From assembly GCA_964607515.1 (NCBI GenBank), contig CAZSKU010000002.1, positions 90,793 to 154,792 on the forward strand: 64,000 nucleotides of DNA, in the 5' to 3' direction. This DNA is from UBA6080 sp964607515 (GTDB lineage Bacteria; Fermentibacterota; Fermentibacteria; Fermentibacterales; JCC-6). Positions 1 through 8,199 of this stretch are shown here, piece by piece; position 1 is the first letter of the stretch; every line of letters starts with the position of its first letter. A program made the position numbers and the translations under genes. The notes beneath the pieces were generated by a model. That model was not told the origin of the DNA. It searched no databases and was given only the letters and a program-made list of their open reading frames with translations.

Positions 1-2
1 GT

Positions 3-596
3 TTCGGCCCCCTTCTGAAGATCGGAGGCAGGGCCACTCCCCTGCCACTTCCGTGGATGATACCGGCCAGGCTTCCGTTCCTGGCCCAGGCCCGGGTTCC
101 GGCCAGACTCGGAATGCTTCTCGGGATTATTGCCGGGGTGACCGCCGGAGCTTCGTTCCGACACCTCGGATACCTTGCCAGATGGGCCTTTCTGGCGGTC
201 CTTGCCGGGGAGCTTTTCATTCCCGCCCTTCCCGTGCTTCCGACTCATATTCCGGAAGCGTGTCGATGGATCGCGCCGGGACCGGTCCTGGACCTTCCCG
301 CCGGCCCCTCCTTCCGGATCACGGCTTTCTATCAGACCGCCCACGGACAACCCAGGCTCACGGCATTTCTGGCAAGGGGAGGTTCGGCGGCGTATGAGGA
401 AGCCGGCCTTACCGGCCTTGGCATGAGCGATTCCATGACAGCTACCCCGGAACGTATCAGGATTTCCCTCGCTGAAACGGTGCTGTACCACCGGATGCTC
501 CTGTCCCCGGAGCCGAGGCGGTTTCACGATTCGCTGTACGCCCCGCTGTTCCCGGGAGCCTCCCCGGATGACACCGTATGGGTGTGGCGCAGATGA
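3..596 (+). CDS. C-terminal part of a polytopic membrane protein, 5' end outside the window
   Basis: The reading frame is open from the first complete codon of the window to TGA at 594-596, giving about 197 visible residues, so the true start lies upstream. The visible part has a Pro-rich loop reading LPWMIPARLPFLAQARVPAR, two or three hydrophobic segments, and then a soluble tail of roughly 120 residues. The 'RVPAR' loop between membrane helices resembles large YfhO/GT-C-type glycosyltransferase-like membrane proteins, but this similarity is weak. It overlaps the following GT2 gene by 4 bases (ATGA), so it probably belongs to the surface-glycan operon. An internal ATG at 57 is not taken as the start because the coding pattern continues upstream. 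Function is not assigned. Confidence 0.6.
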   Translation, partial: FGPLLKIGGRATPLPLPWMIPARLPFLAQARVPARLGMLLGIIAGVTAGASFRHLGYLARWAFLAVLAGELFIPALPVLPTHIPEACRWIAPGPVLDLPAGPSFRITAFYQTAHGQPRLTAFLARGGSAAYEEAGLTGLGMSDSMTATPERIRISLAETVLYHRMLLSPEPRRFHDSLYAPLFPGASPDDTVWVWRR

Positions 597-1786
597 GCCT
601 ATTCCCCCGGATTACCGCGGTGACCGTCCTGTACAACAACTCCCGACTCATGCGGGATCTGGCGGAGACTCTCGGCGGGCTGGGAGTGAGGGCGGTTCTT
701 TACGACAGCGGATCCCGGGACGGTTCAGGGGACCTGGCCCGATCCATGATTCCCGGGGCCGTGGTGATTCGCGGGGATAATCTCGGGTTCGGCCACGGCA
801 ACAACAGGGCCTTCCGGGAGGTTGACACCGAATACGTGCTATTCCTCAACAGCGATGCCAGGATCGGTTCCGAGGCCCTGGAAAAACTGGTGTCGTATCT
901 TGATTCCCACCCGGACACCGCCGGTGTCCAGCCCCTTCTGAGGGCCTGGAGATGGCCCCTGGTCACTGCGGGAAGCGGAGTCTGGGTGACTCCTTTCGGA
1001 GAGGCATGGGACGCCCGTTTCATGCATCTGGAAAGGGAGGCCGGGGGGGAGGTCTTCCGGCCCCCGGCGGTCACCGCGGCGGTTTCCCTCTGGAGGTCGC
1101 GGGCCTTCGAGAGCGTGGACGGTTTCGATACCGGCTACTTCATGTACTTCGAGGACGCGGACCTCTGCCTTCGAGCGGCAGCCCGGGGCTGGAGTTTCGC
1201 CGTTGTCAGGGAGGCCATGGGGCTTCACAGGACTGGCAGTTCCAGCAGCAGAAGCGCGGCTTCCGTCTGGGAACTGGCGTCATCGGCGAGACTGGCCCGG
1301 CGTTTTCTCTCCGGCGGCGGTCTCCCCAGGGGTTTCCTCCTTCGGGAGACCAGGAGGGAGCTGGGACTTCTGCTTCGGGGACAATCCTGGCTGAACCGCC
1401 TGAGGGGCCTGGCCAGGAGCCTGGCCTCGCCGGTCGAACCGGTGAATCTGCCCGAAGGGGTACGGGGGGGGCTTCACGGCAACCCCTCGGACCTTCCTCT
1501 GCCCAGGCCGGGTCCCCTGGGCCCCGGAATCCGTGGAACCCTTCTCAGCCCCTACGGGGTTTTCCCGTCCAAGGGCGGGGAGGTTCTCCTCAAGGCTCCC
1601 GACGGCGACGTCTCCGGTGGGCTGTGCAATTCGGAAGGCTCACTGAGGGAAAGTTTCACCGTTTCCCGGGGCGAATGCAGACCGGTGAGGCTTCTCCCGG
1701 ACGGGGGATTGTCGTACATTTTCCGGGACGGTTCCAAAGCCAGGCTGGAGGTGGCCGCCGGTGGGCATCACTGGAAGGAAGACTGA
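593..1786 (+). CDS. GT2-family glycosyltransferase (rhamnosyltransferase-like)
   Basis: A 397-residue inverting GT-A glycosyltransferase. The N-terminal domain begins VTVLYNN, has the nucleotide-binding segment YDSGSRDGS, an LNSD stretch around residues 85-88 in the place of the DxD metal site, and the acceptor motif FMYFEDADLCLRA near residue 183, all typical of the WbbL/RfbF rhamnosyltransferase branch. About 150 extra C-terminal residues are not recognised. The likely role is adding a sugar to a surface polysaccharide or glycolipid at the cytoplasmic face of the membrane. The start at 593 gives a 4-base ATGA overlap with the preceding gene; an in-frame ATG at 578 is the alternative. Sugar donor and acceptor cannot be read from sequence. 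Confidence 0.85.
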   Translation: MSLFPRITAVTVLYNNSRLMRDLAETLGGLGVRAVLYDSGSRDGSGDLARSMIPGAVVIRGDNLGFGHGNNRAFREVDTEYVLFLNSDARIGSEALEKLVSYLDSHPDTAGVQPLLRAWRWPLVTAGSGVWVTPFGEAWDARFMHLEREAGGEVFRPPAVTAAVSLWRSRAFESVDGFDTGYFMYFEDADLCLRAAARGWSFAVVREAMGLHRTGSSSSRSAASVWELASSARLARRFLSGGGLPRGFLLRETRRELGLLLRGQSWLNRLRGLARSLASPVEPVNLPEGVRGGLHGNPSDLPLPRPGPLGPGIRGTLLSPYGVFPSKGGEVLLKAPDGDVSGGLCNSEGSLRESFTVSRGECRPVRLLPDGGLSYIFRDGSKARLEVAAGGHHWKED

Positions 1787-2537
1787 GCTGGCTCTGGCTC
1801 TGGCGGGGCTTTCCGGATGGCTCGTCATGGTCCTTTTCAGAGGGTTCTCCCTGGAGTGGGTGTCCTTTCCCCTGGCTTGCGCGGCGGTTGCCACCCTGTG
1901 CGGCACACCTCACTTCATACCGGGTTTCCTGATCCTGCTGGCGGGAGCGGCATCCGGTTCCGGCGCCACGGCCTGCGCTGTGGCGGGGGTCTACGTGCTG
2001 GTCCAGTCCGATGGTCTGAAAGGCAGGGTTCCTGCCCTGGCCGCCGCGGCGGTCTGGTTCCTGGCGAACCCCTCGCCCGGAGCGGTGCCCTTCATGGGTT
2101 TCTGCACCGGTATCTGCCTCATTCAGAAAAGAAAGGCCAGGCTCGTTCTGGCGGGGGTTCTGGCTCTGCCTGCGCTGGCCTTCATGCTTCCGACGCCGGG
2201 AGACGTTGGAGAGCCCATTCCCGCAAGATGCTTCGTGGAGGGGGGGCACGCCTGGTGGAAGGTGCCCCCGGTGACCCTGGGAACCTCCGGGGCTGTGCTG
2301 GCTCCTCCCGGGCCGGTCGGCTTCACCATGGAGCTTGAGGTGGAGTGCGGCGGGGTCAGGGACTCGCTGCCGGTGGTCATGGTGGCCGCGGGAGAAACCT
2401 CGCGATGCCTTCCGAGCGGGCTTCACCTGATCACCCTCGAACTGGCGTGCGGGGACTCGGTCTTCGTGCTTCCCCTCAGGGACCACCGCCCCTTCACCCA
2501 CCCGGTGGCCCATGTCCGGGCGGAGGCCTTCTGGTGA
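1761..2537 (+). CDS. Hypothetical polytopic membrane protein
   Basis: A 258-residue protein starting at GTG 1761, preceded by a good Shine-Dalgarno (GGAGGTGG) lying inside the end of the GT2 gene, which it overlaps by 26 bases. The first 155 or so residues form about five hydrophobic segments; the last 100 residues look soluble and beta-rich and probably sit outside the membrane. No family is recognised. It sits between a glycosyltransferase and a large polytopic protein and is translationally coupled to the latter (GTGA overlap), so a role in making or moving a surface glycan is the natural guess, from context only. Confidence 0.7.
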   Translation: MGITGRKTELALALAGLSGWLVMVLFRGFSLEWVSFPLACAAVATLCGTPHFIPGFLILLAGAASGSGATACAVAGVYVLVQSDGLKGRVPALAAAAVWFLANPSPGAVPFMGFCTGICLIQKRKARLVLAGVLALPALAFMLPTPGDVGEPIPARCFVEGGHAWWKVPPVTLGTSGAVLAPPGPVGFTMELEVECGGVRDSLPVVMVAAGETSRCLPSGLHLITLELACGDSVFVLPLRDHRPFTHPVAHVRAEAFW

Positions 2538-4507
2538 GCCGCAAGACCCTGAAGGCCCCGCTGCTGTGCATTGCGGCGGGGGCATGGACCTTCCTGGTCT
2601 GGAGGCTGGCGGGAATGCCCGACCCCGGCGGCATGGGAAGGCTTCTCCCAGGGGCGTGGGTTTTGTGCGGGCTTCTCTCGGCAGGGCGCCGGGAGGTCCG
2701 GGGTATCGGCGCGGCCCTGGCCGCCTTCACGGGTTTCGCCCTGCTGTGGCGCTGCGCGCCCTGGGGGCAGCCCATGGCGGCGGCGGCCTCCGTGGCCGGG
2801 CTTCTTCACCAGTGCCTTCAGAATGCGGGGGAGAGACGGGGGGTGATCCGGGGCATCCTTCCGGCGGCATTCCTGATGGCAGGCACCGTGGCCTTCACCT
2901 CGGATGAGGTCAGGTTTTCCGAGATAGCCGCCGAGATCAGCGGCGCGGACAGCTTCCACTTCCGGCAGAGACCCGGAGATCCGGCCCCCGGAGACAGCCA
3001 CCACACCCTGATCTACCCTGTCCTGCTGGCCCCTGGAGCCCCCCTCGGCCCTCCGGGAATCCGGACCATGGGGCTTCTTCCGGTCATCGCCGGAGCCCTG
3101 CTGCTCAAGCTGATTCTGGAAAGGACGGGCGCCGGCAGTCCCCGGGAGGCGGCCGTCGCGGGGGTGCTTCTGATGCCCGGATTCACCCTGCTGGGCCCCG
3201 CCATGACCGGGTGGGCCGCCGCATCGGCGATATGCGGATTCGCCCTGCTTCCGAAGGGTTGGAAGGGGCTTGCGGGAACCGCCGTCCTTGGGTTGTTTCT
3301 GATGGCCATGAAGATGAGGTACGCCGGAGCCGCCGGGGGAATGGCGCTGGTGTGGTTCCTGGAGAACACCCGCAGCGCGAAGGTCAGGGTTATGGTGCCT
3401 CTGGCCCTGGCGGGACTGGCCGGAGCGGTGCTCGCCCTGGACAGGCTGGCGCTGGATGGCGCTCTGATCTGGACGAGGTACGGAAACACGGAAACCCTCA
3501 TGGCCCTCAGGATGAACCTGCTGCACCGTCCGGAGGTTCTCCTGGAGGGAACCCTTCACATGATGCTGGACTTCGAGGCGGGCCTTGTTCCCAAAGCCCC
3601 CTGGGTCCTGGCGGCCCTGACGGGCATTCCCCTGCTGCGCCGGACGGACCGGACCGTCTTCCGCCGGCTGGCGTTGCCTGGAATCCTGTATGCGGCGGTT
3701 CACCTGCTGTGGACCGGCGAGGCATGGCACGGACTGCCGGCCCCGGCAACCCGGGTGTTCATGCCCATGCTTCCCCTGCTCGTCGCCGGGCTTTCCCGGG
3801 TATGGGACAGGAGGACCACCAGGCTTCTCCTGGCCCTGTCCCTGGCCGTATCCGCCCTCACGGCGGCGATTCCCGGGGCCAGGTTCAACCTTGCCCTTGG
3901 AACCGACAACCTTCTGGCGGCCCTGAACGTACGGGGCCAGTGGGTGTCCATGGTGAGGCCCGACGCCGCCGCAGTGGCGCTCTGGGCCCTTCTGGCCGGG
4001 ACGGCGACGGCCCTGTGCCACCTGAACCATGGAACCGGCCTTCGGACCCTTCTGCTCGCCGCAGCTCTGGTCCTGGCGATACCCTGGCATGCGGACAGGT
4101 TCCAGGCGGAGGAAGCGGGACCCGACCGGGTCCACGGGGCCGGGCTTTACCCGGCCGACCCCGACCCGGCACAGAGGCAGTTCTGGTTCTTTTTCCGGGA
4201 GAGACTTCTGGTTCTGGACCACCCGTACCAGAGTATCATGGTGGAGGGGCCGGGCACCCTCAGGTTCCGGGCCTGCGGAAGTCCCGGAGCGGCGCTGCTC
4301 CTGGGGGAAGACACCCTACAGGTGGAGTCCGACCTGCTGCCGCTTCCCGGGGCCTACCTTCCCATGAGGCGCTCCCCGGAAATTCCGGACAGACCCGAGA
4401 ACCGGGAACTCACCGAGTACAGCCTGGACATTCCCGGCCCTCTGGAGATCCGCATTCCGCCGGACGGCCAGCCGGTGTATCTGGACTGGCTGGAGGTGTC
4501 GGAGTGA
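2534..4507 (+). CDS. Large polytopic membrane protein, GT-C glycosyltransferase-like
   Basis: A 657-residue protein with about a dozen hydrophobic helices and an ectodomain of roughly 130 residues at the C-terminus. The start is GTG 2534, in a 4-base GTGA overlap with the preceding gene; the frame is open further upstream but that sequence is Pro/Gly/Arg-rich shadow composition. The layout (many helices, acidic and His residues in an early loop reading SHHTLIYP, soluble tail) resembles GT39/DUF2029-like lipid-linked-sugar transferases. No diagnostic catalytic motif is clear. Coupled to two GT2 genes, it is probably part of surface-glycan assembly. Confidence 0.7.
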   Translation: MSRKTLKAPLLCIAAGAWTFLVWRLAGMPDPGGMGRLLPGAWVLCGLLSAGRREVRGIGAALAAFTGFALLWRCAPWGQPMAAAASVAGLLHQCLQNAGERRGVIRGILPAAFLMAGTVAFTSDEVRFSEIAAEISGADSFHFRQRPGDPAPGDSHHTLIYPVLLAPGAPLGPPGIRTMGLLPVIAGALLLKLILERTGAGSPREAAVAGVLLMPGFTLLGPAMTGWAAASAICGFALLPKGWKGLAGTAVLGLFLMAMKMRYAGAAGGMALVWFLENTRSAKVRVMVPLALAGLAGAVLALDRLALDGALIWTRYGNTETLMALRMNLLHRPEVLLEGTLHMMLDFEAGLVPKAPWVLAALTGIPLLRRTDRTVFRRLALPGILYAAVHLLWTGEAWHGLPAPATRVFMPMLPLLVAGLSRVWDRRTTRLLLALSLAVSALTAAIPGARFNLALGTDNLLAALNVRGQWVSMVRPDAAAVALWALLAGTATALCHLNHGTGLRTLLLAAALVLAIPWHADRFQAEEAGPDRVHGAGLYPADPDPAQRQFWFFFRERLLVLDHPYQSIMVEGPGTLRFRACGSPGAALLLGEDTLQVESDLLPLPGAYLPMRRSPEIPDRPENRELTEYSLDIPGPLEIRIPPDGQPVYLDWLEVSE

Positions 4508-5319
4508 GAATTCCGGTTTCCGTCGTCATACCCTCGAGAAACGGCTCCTCCCTGCTGGCGGAGCAACTTCCCGGGCTCATGGAGCAGGATCCCGGCGAGA
4601 TCATAGTGGTGGACGACTGCTCCGGCGATTCCACGGCGAAACTCCTGGCAGGGGGATTTCCCGGAGTGCGTATTCTGCGGAGGGAAGGGAAGCCGGGCTT
4701 CTGCCATGCGGTGAACCTGGGCATGGAGGCCGCCCTTCACCCCTTGATCCTTCTGATGAACAACGACGTCATCCCCGAACCGGGGTGCATCCGGGGGATG
4801 GCCGGTCTCCTGGAGGCGTCGCCTGAACGGACGGCGGTGCTGGTTCCCAGAATTTCAAGGCCCGACGGAACCGACGACGGCTCGGTGGAGTGGGGCTTCC
4901 GGCGGGGGCTGGCCTTCACCGCCCCGGGGGCTGGAAACCCTTACCCCTCCGGGGCCTGCGCCCTCTGGAGGCGAAGCGCGTGGCGAAGGCTGGGAGGCCT
5001 GAGCACCCTCTATGCGCCGATATACTGGGAGGACGCCGACATGGGAGTCCGGCTGGCCCTGGCGGGGATGGGGATGGACAGGTTCTCCGGCCCGGGGGTT
5101 GAGCACCGGCATGCCGCCACCATGGGTTCCGGGAAGGACAGCATGATCCTCCGGGAGAGAAACAGGTTCATATTCATGGATCGCTGGTGCCGGTCCCGGC
5201 GGATGAGGGCCTCGACGCTTCTCTGGATGCCGCTTCATCTGGTTGCTTCGGGGTTACGGGGAAGGCCGTCCTTCATCGCCGGTTACCGGGAGTACCGGAG
5301 GTGGAAGCACGGCGCCTGA
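4504..5319 (+). CDS. GT2-family glycosyltransferase
   Basis: A 271-residue inverting glycosyltransferase. It has the N-terminal VVIPSRNG strand-loop, the nucleotide-site VVDDCSGDST, MNNDV in the DxD position, and IYWEDADMGVRLALAG as the acceptor-site ED motif. A hydrophobic C-terminal stretch (WMPLHLVASGL) may associate with the membrane. The start is GTG 4504 in a GTGA overlap with the preceding gene; the frame is open far upstream, but that part lies over the preceding gene in another frame and looks non-coding. Predicted to transfer a sugar to a membrane-linked glycan. Donor and acceptor are unknown. Confidence 0.85.
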   Translation: MRIPVSVVIPSRNGSSLLAEQLPGLMEQDPGEIIVVDDCSGDSTAKLLAGGFPGVRILRREGKPGFCHAVNLGMEAALHPLILLMNNDVIPEPGCIRGMAGLLEASPERTAVLVPRISRPDGTDDGSVEWGFRRGLAFTAPGAGNPYPSGACALWRRSAWRRLGGLSTLYAPIYWEDADMGVRLALAGMGMDRFSGPGVEHRHAATMGSGKDSMILRERNRFIFMDRWCRSRRMRASTLLWMPLHLVASGLRGRPSFIAGYREYRRWKHGA

Positions 5320-6919
5320 AAAGCGATACGGATTCGGTGTCGAGGCTCTGGCCGGACTTGTCGCGGGAGCGTCAGCCCTGGCGGTGCTGGTGGTGCTCAT
5401 GGTGCTTTTCCTCATGGTCCGGGAGCACCGCCGGTGGACCTCTTCCATGGCTGCAGGAGCGGGGGCCAGGATAGCCCGGGAAATCGGCGCGTACCCCGAC
5501 CAGGCCGGGCTGGAGGCGGCCTGCAGGGGACTCGTTCCTTCGGACGCTCTGGCGGGCGCGGTCTACCTGGACAGCTCCGGCACCGCCCTGTACGCCTTTC
5601 CTGAGCTGCCCGCCGACGGTTTCCGCCGGAACGACTGGGTTGTGATACCCGCCAGGGGTTCCGGTTCCGTGGGAATCCTGCCGGGATCTTCCGGGGTGGC
5701 CTCCCTGGCGGGCCCGGTTCTGGGAGCCCTGGCGGCGATCTGTCTGGCCCTGGCTCTCACGGCCATGCTGATGCCGGCATACCTTCGTTCCAGGGTCATT
5801 GATCCCCTTCGGAACATCCTACTGCAGGCGGACCGTTACCGGAGCGGCAGCGGAACCAGCCCGGGCGCGGCTTCAGGATCATTCCGGGAGATGGTGGACC
5901 TTCTGTCGGAGAAGGAGAGGGAACTGGAAAGACTTCGGGTGCAGGCCGTCGCCCGGGCCGACCTGGCGGAAAGCAGAGCGGGAGCGGTCCTGGAGATGCT
6001 GGACTCCGCGGTGGCCGCCCTGGATGCCGAAGGAGCCCTTGCAATATGGAACGCCAGGGCCACGGAGCTCTTCCGGCTGGATGAATCCGACCGTGGAATG
6101 CCCTTCCCCTTCGGCAGAACCCCGCTTGGTTCCGGCACCGACACCGGAGAACGGGAGGTGGAGTTCACGGGCCGGGCGTACCGGGTCAAGAGTCTGAGCC
6201 ACTCCGGAGGCGAAACCATAGTGACCGCCACGGACATCTCCGATATACTCGCCCTGGAGCGAAGGCTTGCGGAGGAGAGGGCACTGGCCGACCTGGGCGC
6301 TTTTTCCGGCGGCGTGGTCCACGAGATAGGCAACACCCTCTGCGCCCTGAGGGGTTTTCTGGACCTTCTCGGCCGAGGCGGTTCCGAAGGCAGGACTGCG
6401 GAGATACTGACCGAGGCGAAGCTGGAACTGGACGCCGCCAGCGGAGTCGTGGACGCCTTCAGAACCCTGGCCCGCAGCGAGGGCCCCCACTTCGCCCCGG
6501 TGCCCGGGGCGGAGATACTGGCTTGCGTTCGGCAGGAGTGCAACGCCCGGGGGGTCCTCATGTCCTCCGACGGCTCGGAAGGAGGCTGCTTCAGGACCGA
6601 CCCGGTGCTTCTGGCCCGATGCCTCAGGAATCTGGTGGACAACGCCCTTGAGTCATCCCCGGCGGAAGGGGTTTCGGTTTCGGTGGAAGGTTCGGACCCT
6701 CTGCGGATCATGGTCGCGGACAGCGGTCCGGGGCTTCCCGATCCCCCGGAACAGGTTTTCAGACCCTTCTACTCCACCGGGAGGGAGAGAGGGCACATGG
6801 GTATCGGGCTCACCGTGAGCCGCAGGATAATCATGGCCATGGGCGGCGGTCTGACCGCCGAAAACACCGGCAGGGGGGCGGTCTTCACGATCACCCTGCC
6901 CCTGGAGGAAACCTGTTGA
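5243..6919 (+). CDS. Membrane sensor histidine kinase
   Basis: A 558-residue kinase: helix 1 (about residues 38-58), a periplasmic domain of about 90 residues, helix 2 (about 155-178), a HAMP-like linker, a coiled coil, a PAS-like domain (about 245-330), then the dimerisation/phosphoacceptor box GGVVHEIGN with His360, and a HATPase_c domain with N box NLVDNALESS, G1 DSGPGLPDP and G2 GIGLTVSRRI. HEIGN is the NtrB/AtoS-type box. It is partnered with the NtrC-type regulator that follows (TTGA overlap). The only usable upstream start is TTG 5243, inside the end of the GT2 gene (77-base overlap). The stimulus is unknown. Confidence 0.88.
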   Translation: MLRGYGEGRPSSPVTGSTGGGSTAPEKRYGFGVEALAGLVAGASALAVLVVLMVLFLMVREHRRWTSSMAAGAGARIAREIGAYPDQAGLEAACRGLVPSDALAGAVYLDSSGTALYAFPELPADGFRRNDWVVIPARGSGSVGILPGSSGVASLAGPVLGALAAICLALALTAMLMPAYLRSRVIDPLRNILLQADRYRSGSGTSPGAASGSFREMVDLLSEKERELERLRVQAVARADLAESRAGAVLEMLDSAVAALDAEGALAIWNARATELFRLDESDRGMPFPFGRTPLGSGTDTGEREVEFTGRAYRVKSLSHSGGETIVTATDISDILALERRLAEERALADLGAFSGGVVHEIGNTLCALRGFLDLLGRGGSEGRTAEILTEAKLELDAASGVVDAFRTLARSEGPHFAPVPGAEILACVRQECNARGVLMSSDGSEGGCFRTDPVLLARCLRNLVDNALESSPAEGVSVSVEGSDPLRIMVADSGPGLPDPPEQVFRPFYSTGRERGHMGIGLTVSRRIIMAMGGGLTAENTGRGAVFTITLPLEETC

Positions 6920-8199
6920 GAAGGATCCTTCTGGTGGAGGACAAACGGGGCATGAGGACCATGCTCACCACGGCCCTGAGGGAGGACGGCTGGGAGGTCA
7001 CCGGGGCGGAAAACGCCTCCTCCGCCCTCAGGGCGCTGGCCGCCGGGTCTTTCGACACCGTTCTCACCGACGTCTGCCTTCCCGGCGACGAAAGCGGGCT
7101 GGACGTTCTGGCGAAGACCCCTCCGGGGGTTCCGGTGATGCTCATGACCGCCTACGGAACCATCGACATGGCGGTGGAGGCCATGAAGGCCGGAGCCCGG
7201 GATTTCATAACGAAGCCCTTCGATCTGGAGGAACTGCTGGCCAGGCTGAACCGGCTGTACCGCACCGGGGGCGACGACATCATCGGGGGCGACCCGGGAC
7301 TGGCGGCTGTGCTTCGAAGGGCGGACACCGCGGCGACCAGCGATTTGAACATCCTGGTCACCGGTGAGAGCGGCACAGGCAAGGAATTGCTGGTCAAGCG
7401 GATACACCGGATGAGCCGGAGGAGCGCCGGCCCCTTGGTGCCGGTGAACTGCGCCGCCATCCCCCGGGACCTGCTGGAGAGCGAGTTGTTCGGCGCCGAG
7501 AGGGGCGCTTACACGGGTGCCACCGAAGACAGGATGGGCAGGTTCGAAATGGCTTCGGGAGGCACGGTGTTCCTGGACGAGATAGGCGATCTGGAATTGC
7601 CCCTTCAGGGCAAGCTTCTCAGGGTTCTCGAGGGAAGCCCTTTCACCAGGGTCGGGGGGACCAGACAGATCCTCTCCGACGCCCGGGTGGTGGCCGCCAG
7701 CAACAGGGACCTTCTCGTGCTTGCCGGGGACGGACGGTTCCGGGAGGACCTCTACTACAGGCTCAGCCAGTTCACCATCGAGATTCCGCCGCTGCGGGAG
7801 CGCAAGGGAGACATACCAGCCCTGGCGGAACACTTCCTGGAGGGCAGGGGACAGCTGGGACCGGAAGCCCTCGACGCCCTCGCCGCCTTCGACTGGCCGG
7901 GAAACGTACGGCAACTTAGGAACACCCTGCTGAGGGCCGCCGTGCTGGCCGGAGGACAGGAGATTCGCCCGGAGATGCTGGAGATACCGGCCTCGCGGGC
8001 CGGAACGGGAACCATGCTTGAGGAGGCTGCCCGGGCCGCCAGAGAGAGCGAGATGAAGGCCATCACCGAAGCCCTGGACAGGTGCGGGGGCAACCGTTCC
8101 AGGGCGGCGAGGCTCCTGGGGATCAGCTACCGGACCCTTCTCAACAAGCTCAGGAACTCCGGTCCGGCTTCACCTGAAGGAGCGCGTCGGAAGGGCTGA
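6916..8199 (+). CDS. NtrC-family sigma-54-dependent response regulator
   Basis: A 427-residue, three-domain regulator. The receiver domain (1-120) has acidic residues E8/D9, phosphoacceptor Asp52 (TDVCLPGD) and the conserved Lys in ITKPF. The AAA+ domain (about 125-360) has Walker A GESGTGKE near residue 150, the sigma-54 contact loop GAYTGA near 197 (Tyr in place of the usual Phe), and Walker B TVFLDEIGD. A Fis-type helix-turn-helix (NRSRAARLLGISYRTL) ends the protein. It should activate RNA polymerase-sigma-54 at promoters not identifiable here. Start TTG 6916 overlaps the kinase stop. Its 3' end overlaps the convergent gatE by 50 bases. Confidence 0.93.
   Translation: MRRILLVEDKRGMRTMLTTALREDGWEVTGAENASSALRALAAGSFDTVLTDVCLPGDESGLDVLAKTPPGVPVMLMTAYGTIDMAVEAMKAGARDFITKPFDLEELLARLNRLYRTGGDDIIGGDPGLAAVLRRADTAATSDLNILVTGESGTGKELLVKRIHRMSRRSAGPLVPVNCAAIPRDLLESELFGAERGAYTGATEDRMGRFEMASGGTVFLDEIGDLELPLQGKLLRVLEGSPFTRVGGTRQILSDARVVAASNRDLLVLAGDGRFREDLYYRLSQFTIEIPPLRERKGDIPALAEHFLEGRGQLGPEALDALAAFDWPGNVRQLRNTLLRAAVLAGGQEIRPEMLEIPASRAGTGTMLEEAARAARESEMKAITEALDRCGGNRSRAARLLGISYRTLLNKLRNSGPASPEGARRKG

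Noticed and set aside
2423..4222. A 599-codon open frame on the minus strand over the polytopic gene 2534-4507
   Set aside because: Same shadow composition, no start context and no domain; the plus strand gives regular membrane helices.
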